Source of the DNA: Kaistia defluvii
GTDB taxonomy: Bacteria; Pseudomonadota; Alphaproteobacteria; Rhizobiales; Kaistiaceae
NCBI RefSeq assembly: GCF_040548815.1
Contig: NZ_JBEPSM010000001.1
Location: 2,721,798 to 2,785,797, forward strand
Reading direction: 5' to 3'
Length of the DNA stretch: 64,000 bases
Below are positions 41,777 through 51,277 of this stretch, in pieces. The notes beneath the pieces were generated by a model that had not been told where the DNA came from, made no database searches, and saw only the letters and a list, made by a program, of their open reading frames with translations. Numbering within the stretch: the first letter of the stretch is position 1; each line of letters starts with the position of its first letter. The position numbers and the translations under genes were made by a program.

Positions 41777-41820
41777 ATGCGGCAGTGCACAATCCGCAAA
41801 GCAGGGGCGCCGAACGGGCC

Positions 41821-42495
41821 ATGATCGTGCTGGAAGGCGTCAGCCATGATTTCGATGACAGGCCTGTCCTGGTCGAGATCAACCTCGCCCTGCCCGAGCG
41901 GCGTATCGGCATCGTCGGCGCCAACGGGTCCGGCAAGAGCACCTTTGCGCGCCTGCTGAACGGCCTGGTCCTGCCGAAGATCGGCCGCGTGCTGGTCGAC
42001 GGCATCGATACGAAGAAGGACGTCAAGGCGATCCGGCGCAAGGTCGGCTTCGTGTTCCAGAACCCCGACCACCAGATCGTCATGCCGATCGTCGGCGAGG
42101 ATCTCGCCTTCGGCCTCAAGGCACGCAAGGTGCCGAAGGCCGAGATCGCCAGCCGGATCGACGCGGCGCTCGCCCGCTACAATCTGGGCCATCTGCGCGA
42201 ACGGCCGGTGCATCTGCTTTCCGGCGGCGAGAAGCAGCTGGTGGCGCTCTCCGCCGTGCTGGTCACCGAGCCCGAGATCGTCGTCTTCGATGAGCCGACG
42301 ACCTTGCTCGACCTCCGCAACCGCAACCGGGTGGCGGCCGCCATCGATGCGCTGCCGCATCCGGCCCTCGTGGTCAGCCATGATCTCGATCTGATCGCCG
42401 GCTTCGAGCGCATTCTGATGATCGAAGATGGCCGCGTCGCCGCCGACGGCCTGCCCTCCGAAGTGCTGCCCTTCTATCGCGAGCGGATGCGATGA
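41821..42495 (+). CDS. bioM: biotin ECF transporter ATPase BioM
   Basis: A 224-residue ABC ATPase of the CbiO/EcfA type. Walker A GANGSGKS is at 33-40, with the Q-loop in FVFQNPDHQIVMPIVGEDLAFGL (the ECF-type pattern), signature LSGGEKQ and Walker B VVFDEP. With bioN and bioY it forms the biotin uptake transporter typical of Rhizobiales. A GTG at 41785 is in frame, but the ATG at 41821 starts the family domain directly. Confidence 0.92.
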   Translation: MIVLEGVSHDFDDRPVLVEINLALPERRIGIVGANGSGKSTFARLLNGLVLPKIGRVLVDGIDTKKDVKAIRRKVGFVFQNPDHQIVMPIVGEDLAFGLKARKVPKAEIASRIDAALARYNLGHLRERPVHLLSGGEKQLVALSAVLVTEPEIVVFDEPTTLLDLRNRNRVAAAIDALPHPALVVSHDLDLIAGFERILMIEDGRVAADGLPSEVLPFYRERMR

Positions 42496-43091
42496 CGATC
42501 GGGCTCTATCACCCCGGCCATTCGCCGCTGCACCGGCTTTCCGCCGGCACGAAGGTCGCGGGCCTGCTGGTCGCCTCGCTGGCGCTTTTCCTCATTCCCT
42601 CCACGCTGGTCGTGCTTTTGAGCGTGCCGGTCTCCTTCGCGATCTATCTCTCGACCGGTGCGCCCTTCCGGCAATTGATGGCGCAATTGCGCGGTCCGGC
42701 GATCCTGCTCGTCCTCGTCTTCATCTTCCACCTGCTGTTCGGCTCGGTGGCAGATGGCGTTCTGGTCGTCGCCCGCTTCGCAAGCCTGATCCTGCTCGCC
42801 AGCGCCGTGACGCTGTCGACGCCGATCTCCGAAATGGCGGAACTGGTCGAGTGGGGGCTCCAGCCCCTGAAGCCGATCGGCGTCAATCCGGAGAAGGTCG
42901 GGCTCGCCATCGCGCTCGCCATCCGCTTCGTGCCTCTGATATCGGAGGAATTCCGCCATATCCGCGAGGCGCAGGCCGCGCGCGGGCTCGCCGCCAATCC
43001 GCTGGCGCTGATCGTGCCGCTCGTCATCCGCACGCTGAAATCCGCCGACGAACTCGCCGACGCCATCGAGGCGCGCGGCTATGAGAGATAA
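42492..43091 (+). CDS. bioN: biotin ECF transporter transmembrane protein BioN
   Basis: A 199-residue EcfT-type permease with about five helices and the two conserved coupling motifs (REAQAARGLA about 154-163; DAIEARGYER at the end). It overlaps bioM by 4 bp (ATGA) and pairs with the ATPase and BioY in the inner membrane. Confidence 0.92.
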   Translation: MTIGLYHPGHSPLHRLSAGTKVAGLLVASLALFLIPSTLVVLLSVPVSFAIYLSTGAPFRQLMAQLRGPAILLVLVFIFHLLFGSVADGVLVVARFASLILLASAVTLSTPISEMAELVEWGLQPLKPIGVNPEKVGLAIALAIRFVPLISEEFRHIREAQAARGLAANPLALIVPLVIRTLKSADELADAIEARGYER

Positions 43092-43109
43092 AGCGGACCA
43101 GGAGAACCT

Positions 43110-43241
43110 ACCCTCACCTCTCCCTGAGGGAGAGGTCGGAGCGAAGCTCCGGGTGAGGGTTTAGGGAACTATCCGGTGAGGCCGTAAACCCTCACCCGCC
43201 GACCTCCGGTCGTCGACCTCTCCCTCAGGGAGAGGTGAAGT
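43110..43241. repeat. family B repeats in the bioN-bioY gap
   Basis: ACCTCTCCCT/AGGGAGAGGT at the left, GCTCCGGGTGAGGGTTTAGG, then a mirror arm TAAACCCTCACCCG and again ACCTCTCCCT/AGGGAGAGGT at the right: an inverted-arm element of about 130 bp placed inside an operon. Confidence 0.75.
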
Positions 43242-43320
43242 AAAGCGCGGGCGTCTTGGCAGACGACTTCTGCGCCGGAGTTTGAAACGAGTGACAAATC
43301 GGGATAGGGGACCCAATCCG

Positions 43321-43881
43321 ATGACCAAGGACGTATCGACCCGAGACATCGTCTATATCGCGCTGTTCGCCGCCCTGATGGCGGCGATCAATCTGGTCCC
43401 GGCGATCCAGATCGGCTTCCTGCCGGTGCCGATCACCGCGCAGACGCTCGGCGTCATGCTGGCGGGCTCGCTGATCGGCGCCAAGCGCGGCGGCCTCGCC
43501 ATCCTGCTCTTCGTGCTGCTGGTCGCCCTCGGCCTGCCGCTGCTCTCCGGCGGCTATGGTGGGCTCCCTGTCTTCTTCGACCCGACCGCCGGCTTCATCC
43601 TGTCCTGGCCGATCGCCGCCTTCGTCACCGGCTGGCTGACCGAACTGAACTGGCGACGGATGAATACGGTCTGGTTCTTCGTCTTTTCTGTCATTGGCGG
43701 TATCGGCATCGTCTACCTGATCGGCATCCCCTGGCTGGCCATGGTGGCCAAGCTGTCGCTCTGGGATGCGACCAAGGGCTCGATGATCTTCGTGCCGGGC
43801 GATCTGATCAAGGCCGGCGTCGCCGCCGTCATCGCCGAGACGGTGCGTCGCTCCTACCCGCTGATGCAGACGGTGCGATAA
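43321..43881 (+). CDS. bioY: biotin transporter substrate-binding component BioY
   Basis: A 186-residue integral membrane S-component with six helices. The BioY signatures PITAQTLGVMLAGSLIGAKRGGLA (about 37-60) and GGYGGLPVFFDPTAGFILSWPIAAF (about 77-101) are present. It captures biotin and delivers it to the BioMN energising module. It is 229 bp from bioN, separated by a repeat element, so it may depend partly on its own promoter. AGGGGA precedes the ATG at 43321. Confidence 0.93.
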   Translation: MTKDVSTRDIVYIALFAALMAAINLVPAIQIGFLPVPITAQTLGVMLAGSLIGAKRGGLAILLFVLLVALGLPLLSGGYGGLPVFFDPTAGFILSWPIAAFVTGWLTELNWRRMNTVWFFVFSVIGGIGIVYLIGIPWLAMVAKLSLWDATKGSMIFVPGDLIKAGVAAVIAETVRRSYPLMQTVR

Positions 43882-43917
43882 CGCGCCGTTACCGGATCGC
43901 TAACAGGATCGGCGCTG

Positions 43918-44910
43918 CTAACCGGCGCCGATCCCCCAGCTTTCGGCGATCAGTTCGACCGAGCGCAGCCGCGCCGAATGGTCGTAGACATCCGAAACGA
44001 GGATCAGTTCATCCGCGCCCGTCTCCTTGACCAGCGCGTCGAGGCCGGCGCGGACCGTCGCCGGTGACCCGACGATCGAGCGGGCCAGCATCTGCTTGGC
44101 CTGCGCCCGTTCCATCGGCCCCCAATAGGTCTCGATGTCGTCGATCGGCGGCTTGGAAAGCCCGCGCGCACCCTTGAAGATATCCGCGAACGACATCTGC
44201 TGCGTCGTCGCCAGTCGAGTCGCCTCGGCATCCGTCTCCGCCGCGATCACATTGACGCCGACCATGGCATAGGGCCGGTCGAGCTGTTCCGACGGCTTGA
44301 AGCGGCTCTTGTAGATCTCCAGCGCCGGCAGCAGCAGGTCGGGTGCGAAATGCGAGGCGAAGGCATAGGGAAGGCCGAGTTCGGCCGCCAGCATCGCGCC
44401 GAAATTGCTGGATCCGAGGATCCAGAGCGGCACTTCGGTGCCCGCCGCCGGCACGGCGACGATGCGCTGGTCCGGTCCGGCCGGCGCCAGAAACGCCTGC
44501 AATTCCAACACGTCCTGCGGAAAATTCTCGGCATTGCCAGGCGAGCGGCGCAGCGCCCTGAGCGTCATCTGGTCGGTGCCAGGCGCCCGGCCGAGGCCGA
44601 GATCGATGCGGCCGGGAAAGAGCCTGGCCAGCGTGCCGAACTGCTCGGCGATGATGTAGGGAGCGTGGTTTGGCAGCATGATGCCCCCGGCGCCGACGCG
44701 GATCGTCTGGGTGCCGGCCGCGATATGCGCGAGTACGATCGAGGTCGCGGCGCTGGCGATGCCGTGCATGTTGTGATGCTCGGCCACCCAGATGCGGTTA
44801 TAGCCCCATCGTTCGGCATGGGCGGCGAGGTCGCGGGCATTGTCGAGCGCGCCCCGCGCATCCGTCTCTTCCGTCACGCGTACGAGTTCGAGAATGGACA
44901 AGGGCGTCAT
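43918..44910 (-). CDS. luciferase-like (LLM) flavin-dependent monooxygenase
   Basis: A 330-residue protein of the bacterial luciferase-like family: [78 protein letters not shown] is the typical flavin-binding first half (about 34-111). It oxidises an unknown organic compound with reduced flavin and oxygen. GGGGATT precedes the ATG at 44908-44910; the TTG 12 bp upstream is less likely. Its 3' end is convergent with bioY. Confidence 0.9.
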   Translation of the reverse strand: MTPLSILELVRVTEETDARGALDNARDLAAHAERWGYNRIWVAEHHNMHGIASAATSIVLAHIAAGTQTIRVGAGGIMLPNHAPYIIAEQFGTLARLFPGRIDLGLGRAPGTDQMTLRALRRSPGNAENFPQDVLELQAFLAPAGPDQRIVAVPAAGTEVPLWILGSSNFGAMLAAELGLPYAFASHFAPDLLLPALEIYKSRFKPSEQLDRPYAMVGVNVIAAETDAEATRLATTQQMSFADIFKGARGLSKPPIDDIETYWGPMERAQAKQMLARSIVGSPATVRAGLDALVKETGADELILVSDVYDHSARLRSVELIAESWGIGAG

Positions 44911-44949
44911 GGCAATCCCCAATCAGGCGGCAAAGGCCGGAAGAGATTT

Positions 44950-44973
44950 CGCCCGGCCGAGGGCGGCCGGGCG
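44950..44973. terminator. GC-rich hairpin downstream of ileS
   Basis: CGCCCGGCC and GGCCGGGCG form a perfect 9-bp stem with a 6-nt loop between the ileS stop codon and the monooxygenase gene. There is no U-tract, so it may stabilise the transcript end rather than terminate it. Confidence 0.45.
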
Positions 44974-44996
44974 ATAATAGTCGTTAGATCCGCATC

Positions 44997-47900
44997 TTAG
45001 CGAGCGACGCGGACGCCGATCGCGATCGGCTGTTCCAGGAGGCTCGTCTCCGAGACGAAGCCTTCCGGCTGGTCGTCGGTCGGGCGCAACGTCTCGGCCA
45101 GTGTCTCGGCGCGGATCGTCTCGGCATGGTCGACGAGCACGTCGCCGAGGCCGTTGGCGATCTTCACCTCGATATGGATGCGGTCCGAAACATTGAGGCC
45201 GGCATCCTTGCGCGCCACCTGCACCAGGCGGATGAAGTCGCGCGCAACGCCTTCGCGCTCGAGCGCTTCGTCGACATGCGTATCGAGCACGACCACGCCG
45301 GCGGCGCCGTCGAAGGCGACCGCGTCGAGGCCTTCATTGGCCTTGAAGCGCAGCTCGTATTCGCCGGGCTCGATGGTCTGGCCGGCCACGGCATAGCGGC
45401 CGCCGCCGAGATCTTCCCATTGGCCGGCCCGCGCCGCGTTCAGCACGTCCTTCAAGCCCTTGCCGAGCCGCTTGCCGATCTTCGGATCGACGGCGAGCAC
45501 GACCTGGCCGAAGGCGGACGGGTCGACCGCCAGCACGACTTCCTTGACGTTGACCTCGTCGGCGATGACGTCCTTCAGCAGAGCCAGCTTCTCGAAGCCC
45601 GGATGGGCGACGGTCAGCCGGCGGAGCGGCAGGCGCGTACGCAGGTTCTTGACGGTGCGGATCGAGGCGGCGGCGGAGGCTACCGTGCGGGCGAGATCCA
45701 TGCGTTCGACCAGCGCCTTGTCGTCGACCAGCGCCGAGGCATCCGGCCAATCGGCCAGGTGCACGCTCTCGCCGTTCACCAGCGCGCGGTGGATATGCTC
45801 GGTCAGGAACGGCAGGAACGGCGCCAGGGCACGCGTCATCGTGACGAGCACGGTGTAGAGCGTGTCATAGGCCGCCTGCTTATCGGCGTCCTTCTCGGCC
45901 TTCCAGAAGCGCTCGCGCGACCGGCGGATGAACCAGTTGTTCAGCGCCTCGATGAAGGGCGGGAACGCACTGGTGGCGCCGGCGAGATCGAGCTTCTCCA
46001 TCGCCGCGTCGATGCCGCGGATCAGATCCGCGGTCTTGGCGAGGATGTAGCGGTCGAGTTCGGCCTCGGCGGTGGTGACCATCCGGCCCTTGATGCCGTC
46101 GATATTGGCGTAGAGCGTGAAGAACGAATAGGCGTTCCAGATCGGCAGCAGGACCTGGCGCACGGTCTCGGCGATCGTGCGGCCGTCCTTCGGCATGGCG
46201 AGATCGCCGCCGGAAAGCAGCGGCGACGACACCAGATACCAGCGCAAGGCGTCGGCGCCGTAGGTGTTGAACACCTCGATCGGGTCGGGATAGTTCTTCA
46301 GCCGCTTGGAGAGCTTCTGCTTGTTCTCGTCGAGCACGACGCCATGGCAGATCACCGAGCGGAACGGCGCCTTGTCGAACAGGGCGGTCGACATCACCAT
46401 CAGCGTATAGAACCAACCGCGCGTCTGCGCGACATATTCCACGATGAAATCGCCCGGGAAGTGGCTCTCGAACCACTCCTTGTTCTCAAACGGGTAATGC
46501 ACCTGGGCGAACGGCATCGAGCCGGATTCGAACCAGCAATCCAGCACATCCTCGACGCGTCGCATGACCGACTTGCCGGTCGGATCGTCCGGGTTCGGGC
46601 GGGTAAGGTCGTCGATATAGGGGCGATGCAGGTCATGCGGGCGCACGCCGAAATCGCGCTCGATCTCGTCGATCGAACCATAGACGTCGAGGCGCGGATA
46701 ATTCGGATCGTCCGACTTCCAGACCGGGATCGGCGAACCCCAGAAGCGGTTTCGGCCGATGTTCCAGTCGCGCGCATTCTCCAGCCACTTGCCGAACAGG
46801 CCGTCCTTGATATGGCCCGGCACCCAGTCGATGCCCTGGTTGAGCTCGACCATGCGGTCCTTGAAGGCCGAGACCTTCACATACCAGGAGCGCAGCGCCT
46901 TGTAGATCAGCGGCTGGTCGGTGCGCCAGCAATGCGGATAGTTGTGGTCATAGGTCTCGTGGCGCAGCACGGCGCCCTGGGCCTTGACGTCGCGGATGAT
47001 GTCCTTGTTCGCCTCGAAGACGTTCACGCCCTGGTAGGGCGGCGTCAGCTCAGTGAAATTGCCGGCGAAGTCGACGGGGTCGACGACCGGGATGCCGTTC
47101 GACTGCGACAGCGCCATGTCGTCCTCGCCGAAGGCGGGGGCGATGTGGACGACGCCGGTGCCGTCTGTCATCTCGATGAAGGCGGCCGCATGCACGCGGA
47201 AGGCGCCCGCTTCGCGCTCGCCGGCGAAGAAGGGGAAAAGCGGCTGATAGGTGCGGCCGACGAGATCGGCGCCCGAAACCGTTCCGACTTCGGTGTAGTC
47301 AGCCAGTTCATGTGCGTAGTTCGCGACCAGCGGCGCACCGAGGATGACGCGCTGGCCATCCTTTTCCAGCACGGCGTAGTCGGCATCGGCCTTGACCGCG
47401 AGCGCCATGTTGGACGGCAGGGTCCAGGGCGTCGTCGTCCAGGCGAGCAGGCGCGTCGGCACGCTCTCGCCGGCGACCGGATCGAGCAGGAAGCCGACCG
47501 TCAGCGCCGGGTCCTGGCGCATGCGGTAGGAATTGTCGAGGCGGGTCTCGAAGTTCGACAGCGGCGTCTGCGCGGCCCAGCTATAGGGCACGACGCGGTA
47601 GCCCTCATAGATCAGGCCCTTGTCGTGCAGCTGCTTGAACGCCCACATGGTGCTCTCCATGAAGGAGAGATCCATCGTCTTGTAATCGTTCTTGAAATCG
47701 ACCCAGCGCGCGGAACGGGTGACGTAATATTCCCAGTCCGACGTGAACTGCTGCACCGAGGTGCGGCAATGCTCGTTGAAGCGGGCCATGCCGTATTTCA
47801 GGATCTCGAGACGTCCGGAGACGCCGAGTTCCTTTTCCGACTGCAGCTCGGCCGGCAGGCCATGGCAATCCCAGCCGAAACGACGATCGACGACCTTGCC

Positions 47901-48149
47901 GCGCATCGTCTGATAGCGCGGCACCAGGTCCTTCACGAAGCCGGTGACGAGATGGCCGTAATGGGGAAGGCCGTTGGCGAAGGGCGGTCCGTCGTAGAAG
48001 ACGAATTCCGACGCGCCCTGCTCCCGGCGCTGCTCGATCGAGCGTTCGAAAATCGTGTTCTCCTTCCACCACGCGCCGATCGCTTCCTCGATCTTCGGGA
48101 AGGACGGCGACGGCTCGGCGGCGGGATAGACGGTCTTCGGCTCTGTCAT
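44997..48149 (-). CDS. ileS: isoleucyl-tRNA synthetase, type 2 (eukaryote-like)
   Basis: 1050 residues. The class I signature HIGH appears as PHYGHLVTG (HYGH at 63-66) and KMSKS as KLSKR (612-616, in QKLSKRLKNYPDPIEVFNTYGADALRW). HYGH together with SAQTPLSNFE-like and NYPDP contexts mark the type 2 IleRS branch shared with eukaryotes and linked to mupirocin insensitivity. It charges tRNA-Ile and has an editing domain (about 200-400). The ATG at 48147-48149 begins the family sequence; the frame is open upstream through an intergenic repeat. It is the only IleRS in this window; whether a type 1 copy exists elsewhere cannot be seen. Confidence 0.95.
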   Translation of the reverse strand: MTEPKTVYPAAEPSPSFPKIEEAIGAWWKENTIFERSIEQRREQGASEFVFYDGPPFANGLPHYGHLVTGFVKDLVPRYQTMRGKVVDRRFGWDCHGLPAELQSEKELGVSGRLEILKYGMARFNEHCRTSVQQFTSDWEYYVTRSARWVDFKNDYKTMDLSFMESTMWAFKQLHDKGLIYEGYRVVPYSWAAQTPLSNFETRLDNSYRMRQDPALTVGFLLDPVAGESVPTRLLAWTTTPWTLPSNMALAVKADADYAVLEKDGQRVILGAPLVANYAHELADYTEVGTVSGADLVGRTYQPLFPFFAGEREAGAFRVHAAAFIEMTDGTGVVHIAPAFGEDDMALSQSNGIPVVDPVDFAGNFTELTPPYQGVNVFEANKDIIRDVKAQGAVLRHETYDHNYPHCWRTDQPLIYKALRSWYVKVSAFKDRMVELNQGIDWVPGHIKDGLFGKWLENARDWNIGRNRFWGSPIPVWKSDDPNYPRLDVYGSIDEIERDFGVRPHDLHRPYIDDLTRPNPDDPTGKSVMRRVEDVLDCWFESGSMPFAQVHYPFENKEWFESHFPGDFIVEYVAQTRGWFYTLMVMSTALFDKAPFRSVICHGVVLDENKQKLSKRLKNYPDPIEVFNTYGADALRWYLVSSPLLSGGDLAMPKDGRTIAETVRQVLLPIWNAYSFFTLYANIDGIKGRMVTTAEAELDRYILAKTADLIRGIDAAMEKLDLAGATSAFPPFIEALNNWFIRRSRERFWKAEKDADKQAAYDTLYTVLVTMTRALAPFLPFLTEHIHRALVNGESVHLADWPDASALVDDKALVERMDLARTVASAAASIRTVKNLRTRLPLRRLTVAHPGFEKLALLKDVIADEVNVKEVVLAVDPSAFGQVVLAVDPKIGKRLGKGLKDVLNAARAGQWEDLGGGRYAVAGQTIEPGEYELRFKANEGLDAVAFDGAAGVVVLDTHVDEALEREGVARDFIRLVQVARKDAGLNVSDRIHIEVKIANGLGDVLVDHAETIRAETLAETLRPTDDQPEGFVSETSLLEQPIAIGVRVAR

Positions 48150-48431
48150 GGCGAATGTCTTTATTCTGGCGGAAAACGGCAGCGAATTCCGGGACGGAAA
48201 TTGGCGCCTTCGATAGCGCCTTTGCGGCAAGGGCGCCACCCCCAGGAGGCAGCGCAGATATGGGAGGCGACGGGCAAAGTTGTAAGGGTCGGCATGGACC
48301 GACCGTATGGAAGGCAAGAAAGACCCTCTCCCGCAAGCGGGCGAGGGCTTTTCGCCGGTATCTGTCTCGACGTCTGCACCGGGCTGGACGCGCCCCCTCT
48401 CCCGCGTTCGGGAGAGGGTTAGGCGAGGGTC
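48150..48431. other. 282-bp region between purK and ileS
   Basis: No gene seen. It contains two family B hairpins (48322-48348 and 48393-48430); the second reaches to the last bases before the purK stop codon. The ileS promoter should lie between about 48160 and 48310. Confidence 0.5.
48322..48430. repeat. family B repeats downstream of purK
   Basis: ACCCTCTCCCGC/GCGGGCGAGGGCTT (48322-48348) and CCCCTCTCCCGC/GGGAGAGGGTTAGGCGAGGGTCTT (48393-48430) form two hairpins. Confidence 0.75.
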
Positions 48432-49526
48432 TTAGCCGACCTTCGGAGAAATCCGGTTGACGTGCCCCATCTTGCGGCCCGGCCGGCTTTCGGCCTTGCC
48501 GTAGAGATGCAGCCGGGCGCCGGGCTCGGCCGCGAGGGCTGCCCAGTCGTCGGCGTCGGCGCCGATCAGATTGGTCATCACCGCGTTGGAATGGCGCTCG
48601 GTCGACCCCAGAGGCCAGCCGGCAATCGCGCGGATGTGGTTCTCGAACTGCGAAACGATGCAGCCATCCTGCGTCCAGTGACCGGAATTATGCACGCGCG
48701 GCGCGATCTCGTTGACGATCAGCCGTTCGCTGCCCTCTTCCTCGACCACGAACATCTCGACCGCCAGCAAGCCGACATAATCGAGCGCACTCGCCACCTT
48801 GGCCGCGATCTCCCGCGCGGCTTCGGTGGTGGCGGCCGAAAGCTGCGCCGGCACCGTGGAGGTCGCGAGGATATGGTTGCGGTGGACATTCTCGACCGTG
48901 TCGTAGACCGACGTCTCGCCGTCCCGGCCGCGCACGACCAACGCCGAGACCTCTCGGACGAAGGTGACGAAGCCTTCCAGCACCGCCGGCCGGCGACCGA
49001 TCGCCTCCCAGGCCGCCGCCACGTCGTCGCCGGCGCGGATCGCCACCTGGCCCTTGCCGTCATAGCCGAACCGACGCGTCTTCAGGATCGACGGGCGGCC
49101 AAGCGCTTCAAGGGCCGCTTCCAGGGACGCGAGATCATCGACCTGCGCGAAGGGCGCCACCGGAATGCCGAGGCTCTGCATCAGCTCCTTTTCGGAGAGG
49201 CGGTCCTGCGACACGGCCAGCGCATGCGGGCTCGGCAGGACGTCGACCTGCTCGGCCAGGAAGGACGCAGTGTCGGCCGGCACGTTCTCGAACTCATAGG
49301 TAACGACGTCGACCGAGCCGGCGAACGCCGCGAGCGCCGACTGGTTCTCGTAGGCCGCCGTGGTCCGCGCCGCGACGACGTCGAAAGCCGGGCTCTCGCC
49401 GTCGGGGCAATAGACGTGGCAGCGAAAGCCCAGTTCGGCCGCGGCCGTGGCCAGCATCCTGCCCAGCTGTCCACCACCGAGAATGCCGATGGTCGAGCCG
49501 GGCGGCAGCATCTTGTCAGAGGTCAT
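48432..49526 (-). CDS. purK: N5-carboxyaminoimidazole ribonucleotide synthase
   Basis: A 364-residue ATP-grasp enzyme: [22 protein letters not shown] at the N-terminus, [14 protein letters not shown] for ATP binding, and [18 protein letters not shown]...SQFENHIRA as the PurK signature. It makes N5-CAIR from AIR, ATP and bicarbonate, the sixth step of purine synthesis in bacteria. It overlaps the end of purE by 11 bp and is translated with it. Confidence 0.95.
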   Translation of the reverse strand: MTSDKMLPPGSTIGILGGGQLGRMLATAAAELGFRCHVYCPDGESPAFDVVAARTTAAYENQSALAAFAGSVDVVTYEFENVPADTASFLAEQVDVLPSPHALAVSQDRLSEKELMQSLGIPVAPFAQVDDLASLEAALEALGRPSILKTRRFGYDGKGQVAIRAGDDVAAAWEAIGRRPAVLEGFVTFVREVSALVVRGRDGETSVYDTVENVHRNHILATSTVPAQLSAATTEAAREIAAKVASALDYVGLLAVEMFVVEEEGSERLIVNEIAPRVHNSGHWTQDGCIVSQFENHIRAIAGWPLGSTERHSNAVMTNLIGADADDWAALAAEPGARLHLYGKAESRPGRKMGHVNRISPKVG

Positions 49527-50013
49527 CCGAAGGGCTTTCCGCAACCCGCGCCGCCTGGGCAGCGCGCCAATCATCGAGACGCGCCGCAAGGGCCGCGTCG
49601 TTGAGGGCGAGGATCGCGACGGCGAGCAGCGCCGCGTTGATCGCGCCGGCCTTGCCGATTGCCAGCGTGCCGACGGGAATGCCGCCCGGCATCTGCACGA
49701 TCGAAAGCAGGCTGTCCTGGCCGGAGAGCGCCTTGGATTCGACGGGGACGCCCAGCACCGGCAGCGGCGTCATCGCCGCGCACATGCCGGGCAGATGCGC
49801 CGCGCCGCCCGCGCCGGCGATCACCACCTTGAAGCCCTTGTCGCGCGCCGTCTTCGAGAATTCGATCAACCGGTCGGGCGTCCGGTGCGCCGAGACGATC
49901 CGGTCGTCATGCGCGACGCCGAGCGCATCGAGCGTCTCGGCCGCATGCCGCATCGTCTGCCAATCGGATTGGCTGCCCATGATAATGGCGATTGGCGCCG
50001 TAGTCTCTGCCAA
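49516..50013 (-). CDS. purE: N5-carboxyaminoimidazole ribonucleotide mutase
   Basis: 165 residues of class I Pur[90 protein letters not shown]. It moves the carboxyl group of N5-CAIR to give CAIR, following PurK. First gene of the purE-purK unit. Confidence 0.96.
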   Translation of the reverse strand: MAETTAPIAIIMGSQSDWQTMRHAAETLDALGVAHDDRIVSAHRTPDRLIEFSKTARDKGFKVVIAGAGGAAHLPGMCAAMTPLPVLGVPVESKALSGQDSLLSIVQMPGGIPVGTLAIGKAGAINAALLAVAILALNDAALAARLDDWRAAQAARVAESPSDDL

Positions 50014-50136
50014 GCTTTCGTCTCCGACATTGCGGGAAGGCGCGGATTATAGAGAGGGATGCCCTCGCCGCAAGGCGCGGAAACAGCCTTACCCGCCGTT
50101 AACCAGAATTGAACCAAGCGCGGGCAAAATCGCCCC

Positions 50137-50838
50137 ATGTCCAGCGCACCCGTCCTCAAGCCGCAAAACCTTGTCGTCTCCGGATACGATCCGAGGCCGA
50201 TCGCTCGTCGTCGCGAAAGCGAGGATGGCGGCGGATCGGCGGACCTGCCCGTCGAGCAGCGCTCGCTGGTGATGCGGCTTTCGGAGGAGGTAACCGCGCT
50301 GCGCCGCGCGCTCGACGCCAGCCAGCACCGCATCGCGGCGCTGGAAGTGGAGGCCGCCGAAGAGCCGATTTCGGGACTGTTCAACCGCCGCGCCTTCATC
50401 CGCGAGATCGAACGGGCGATCGCCTTCCAGACGCGCTATCCCATGACCTGCGGGATCGCGCTGATCGATGTCGACGGCATGGACGCGATCCGAGATGCCC
50501 AGGGGCAAAGCGGGCTGAACCGCGCGCTGCGCCTCATCGGCGAGACGCTGCGCGCCGGCATCCGCTCCTGCGACGTGACCGCCCGGACCGGCAACGAACA
50601 GTTCGCGGTCGTGCTGTGGAACTCCACCACGGCCGATTGCGGCCATCGCGTGCTCGGCCTGCAGCGTGCCATCGCCGGTCTGGAAGACGTTCTGGAAGCG
50701 GGCGCCAGCCTGGCCACACGCGCGGCGGTGGTGATGATCGAGCCCGGCGCGACCGCCGACCAGGTGATCGCAACGGCGGACCGGCTTCTGCTAGAGGGAA
50801 TGGCCTGCGGTCAGGCGATGATATCCGGCAAGAGCTGA
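50137..50838 (+). CDS. degenerate GGDEF domain protein
   Basis: 233 residues: an N-terminal disordered part and a short coiled coil (about 45-70), then a GGDEF-like fold (about 78-230; ISGLFNRRAFIREIERAIAF and ALIDVDGMDAI are clear). The active-site GG(D/E)EF reads TGNEQF (151-156), which lacks the catalytic acidic pattern, so no diguanylate cyclase activity is expected. It may bind nucleotides or act as a scaffold. It is divergent from purE, and its 3' end overlaps a DUF465 gene on the other strand by 28 bp. Confidence 0.85.
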   Translation: MSSAPVLKPQNLVVSGYDPRPIARRRESEDGGGSADLPVEQRSLVMRLSEEVTALRRALDASQHRIAALEVEAAEEPISGLFNRRAFIREIERAIAFQTRYPMTCGIALIDVDGMDAIRDAQGQSGLNRALRLIGETLRAGIRSCDVTARTGNEQFAVVLWNSTTADCGHRVLGLQRAIAGLEDVLEAGASLATRAAVVMIEPGATADQVIATADRLLLEGMACGQAMISGKS

Positions 50839-51017
50839 TCTTCCAGCGCGACGATCCGGTCCTTCAACGCCAGCTTGCGCTTCTTGAGGCGCTGGATCCG
50901 CAATGGATCGATCTTGCCGGTCTCCGACATGACGGAAATGGCCGCGTCGAGATCGCTGTGTTCCTGTCGCAACCGCGCCAGCTCGAACCGGATTTCCCGC
51001 TCTTCTTCCTCGGTCAT
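50811..51017 (-). CDS. DUF465 small protein
   Basis: 68 residues, MTEEEEREIRFELARLRQEHSDLDAAISVMSETGKIDPLRIQRLKKRKLALKDRIVALEDQLLPDIIA: the short helical hairpin of the DUF465 (YdcH) family, with a conserved LKKRKLALKDRI core. Function unknown. The frame extends upstream to 51101, but the ATG at 51015-51017 gives the family length. Convergent with, and overlapping, the GGDEF gene. Confidence 0.88.
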   Translation of the reverse strand: MTEEEEREIRFELARLRQEHSDLDAAISVMSETGKIDPLRIQRLKKRKLALKDRIVALEDQLLPDIIA

Positions 51018-51277
51018 ACGCCCCAACCTCGCCGAGTTCCGCCCGGCCCCTGACGGCGCCGACGCGCGACGATACATGCTCCGCCCAGCGGGCGCGAGCA
51101 CTCTATCTCACCTTCCCCCCTTGAACCGGACGGCCGCAAGGCACAGATCCAAACTGAGCCGGTTTACAGGCTGGTCGGATTGATATGACCGGCGTGTGAC
51201 AGTTCCCGGTTCACAGCAACCCCCGTCTATGGCACGATCCGCGTGCCGTCATCGATCAACGAAGGGAGGCAGTTTTA
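51018..51277. other. divergent intergenic region between two DUF465 genes
   Basis: 260 bp, no gene seen. It must carry both promoters; TTGATATGACCGG near 51179-51191 is the only AT-richer stretch. AAGGGAGG at 51262-51269 is the ribosome binding site of the right-hand gene. Confidence 0.45.

Noticed and set aside
41740..41820. BioR-type operator before bioM
   Set aside because: I looked for the TTATNNATAA-like palindrome described for BioR in alphaproteobacteria; none is present.
45126..48422. 1098-residue open frame on the plus strand
   Set aside because: Antisense shadow of ileS. Its translation is charged, low-complexity Arg/Asp/His/Val-rich sequence without any motif, as expected from the opposite strand of a GC-rich gene, while the minus strand gives a full IleRS.
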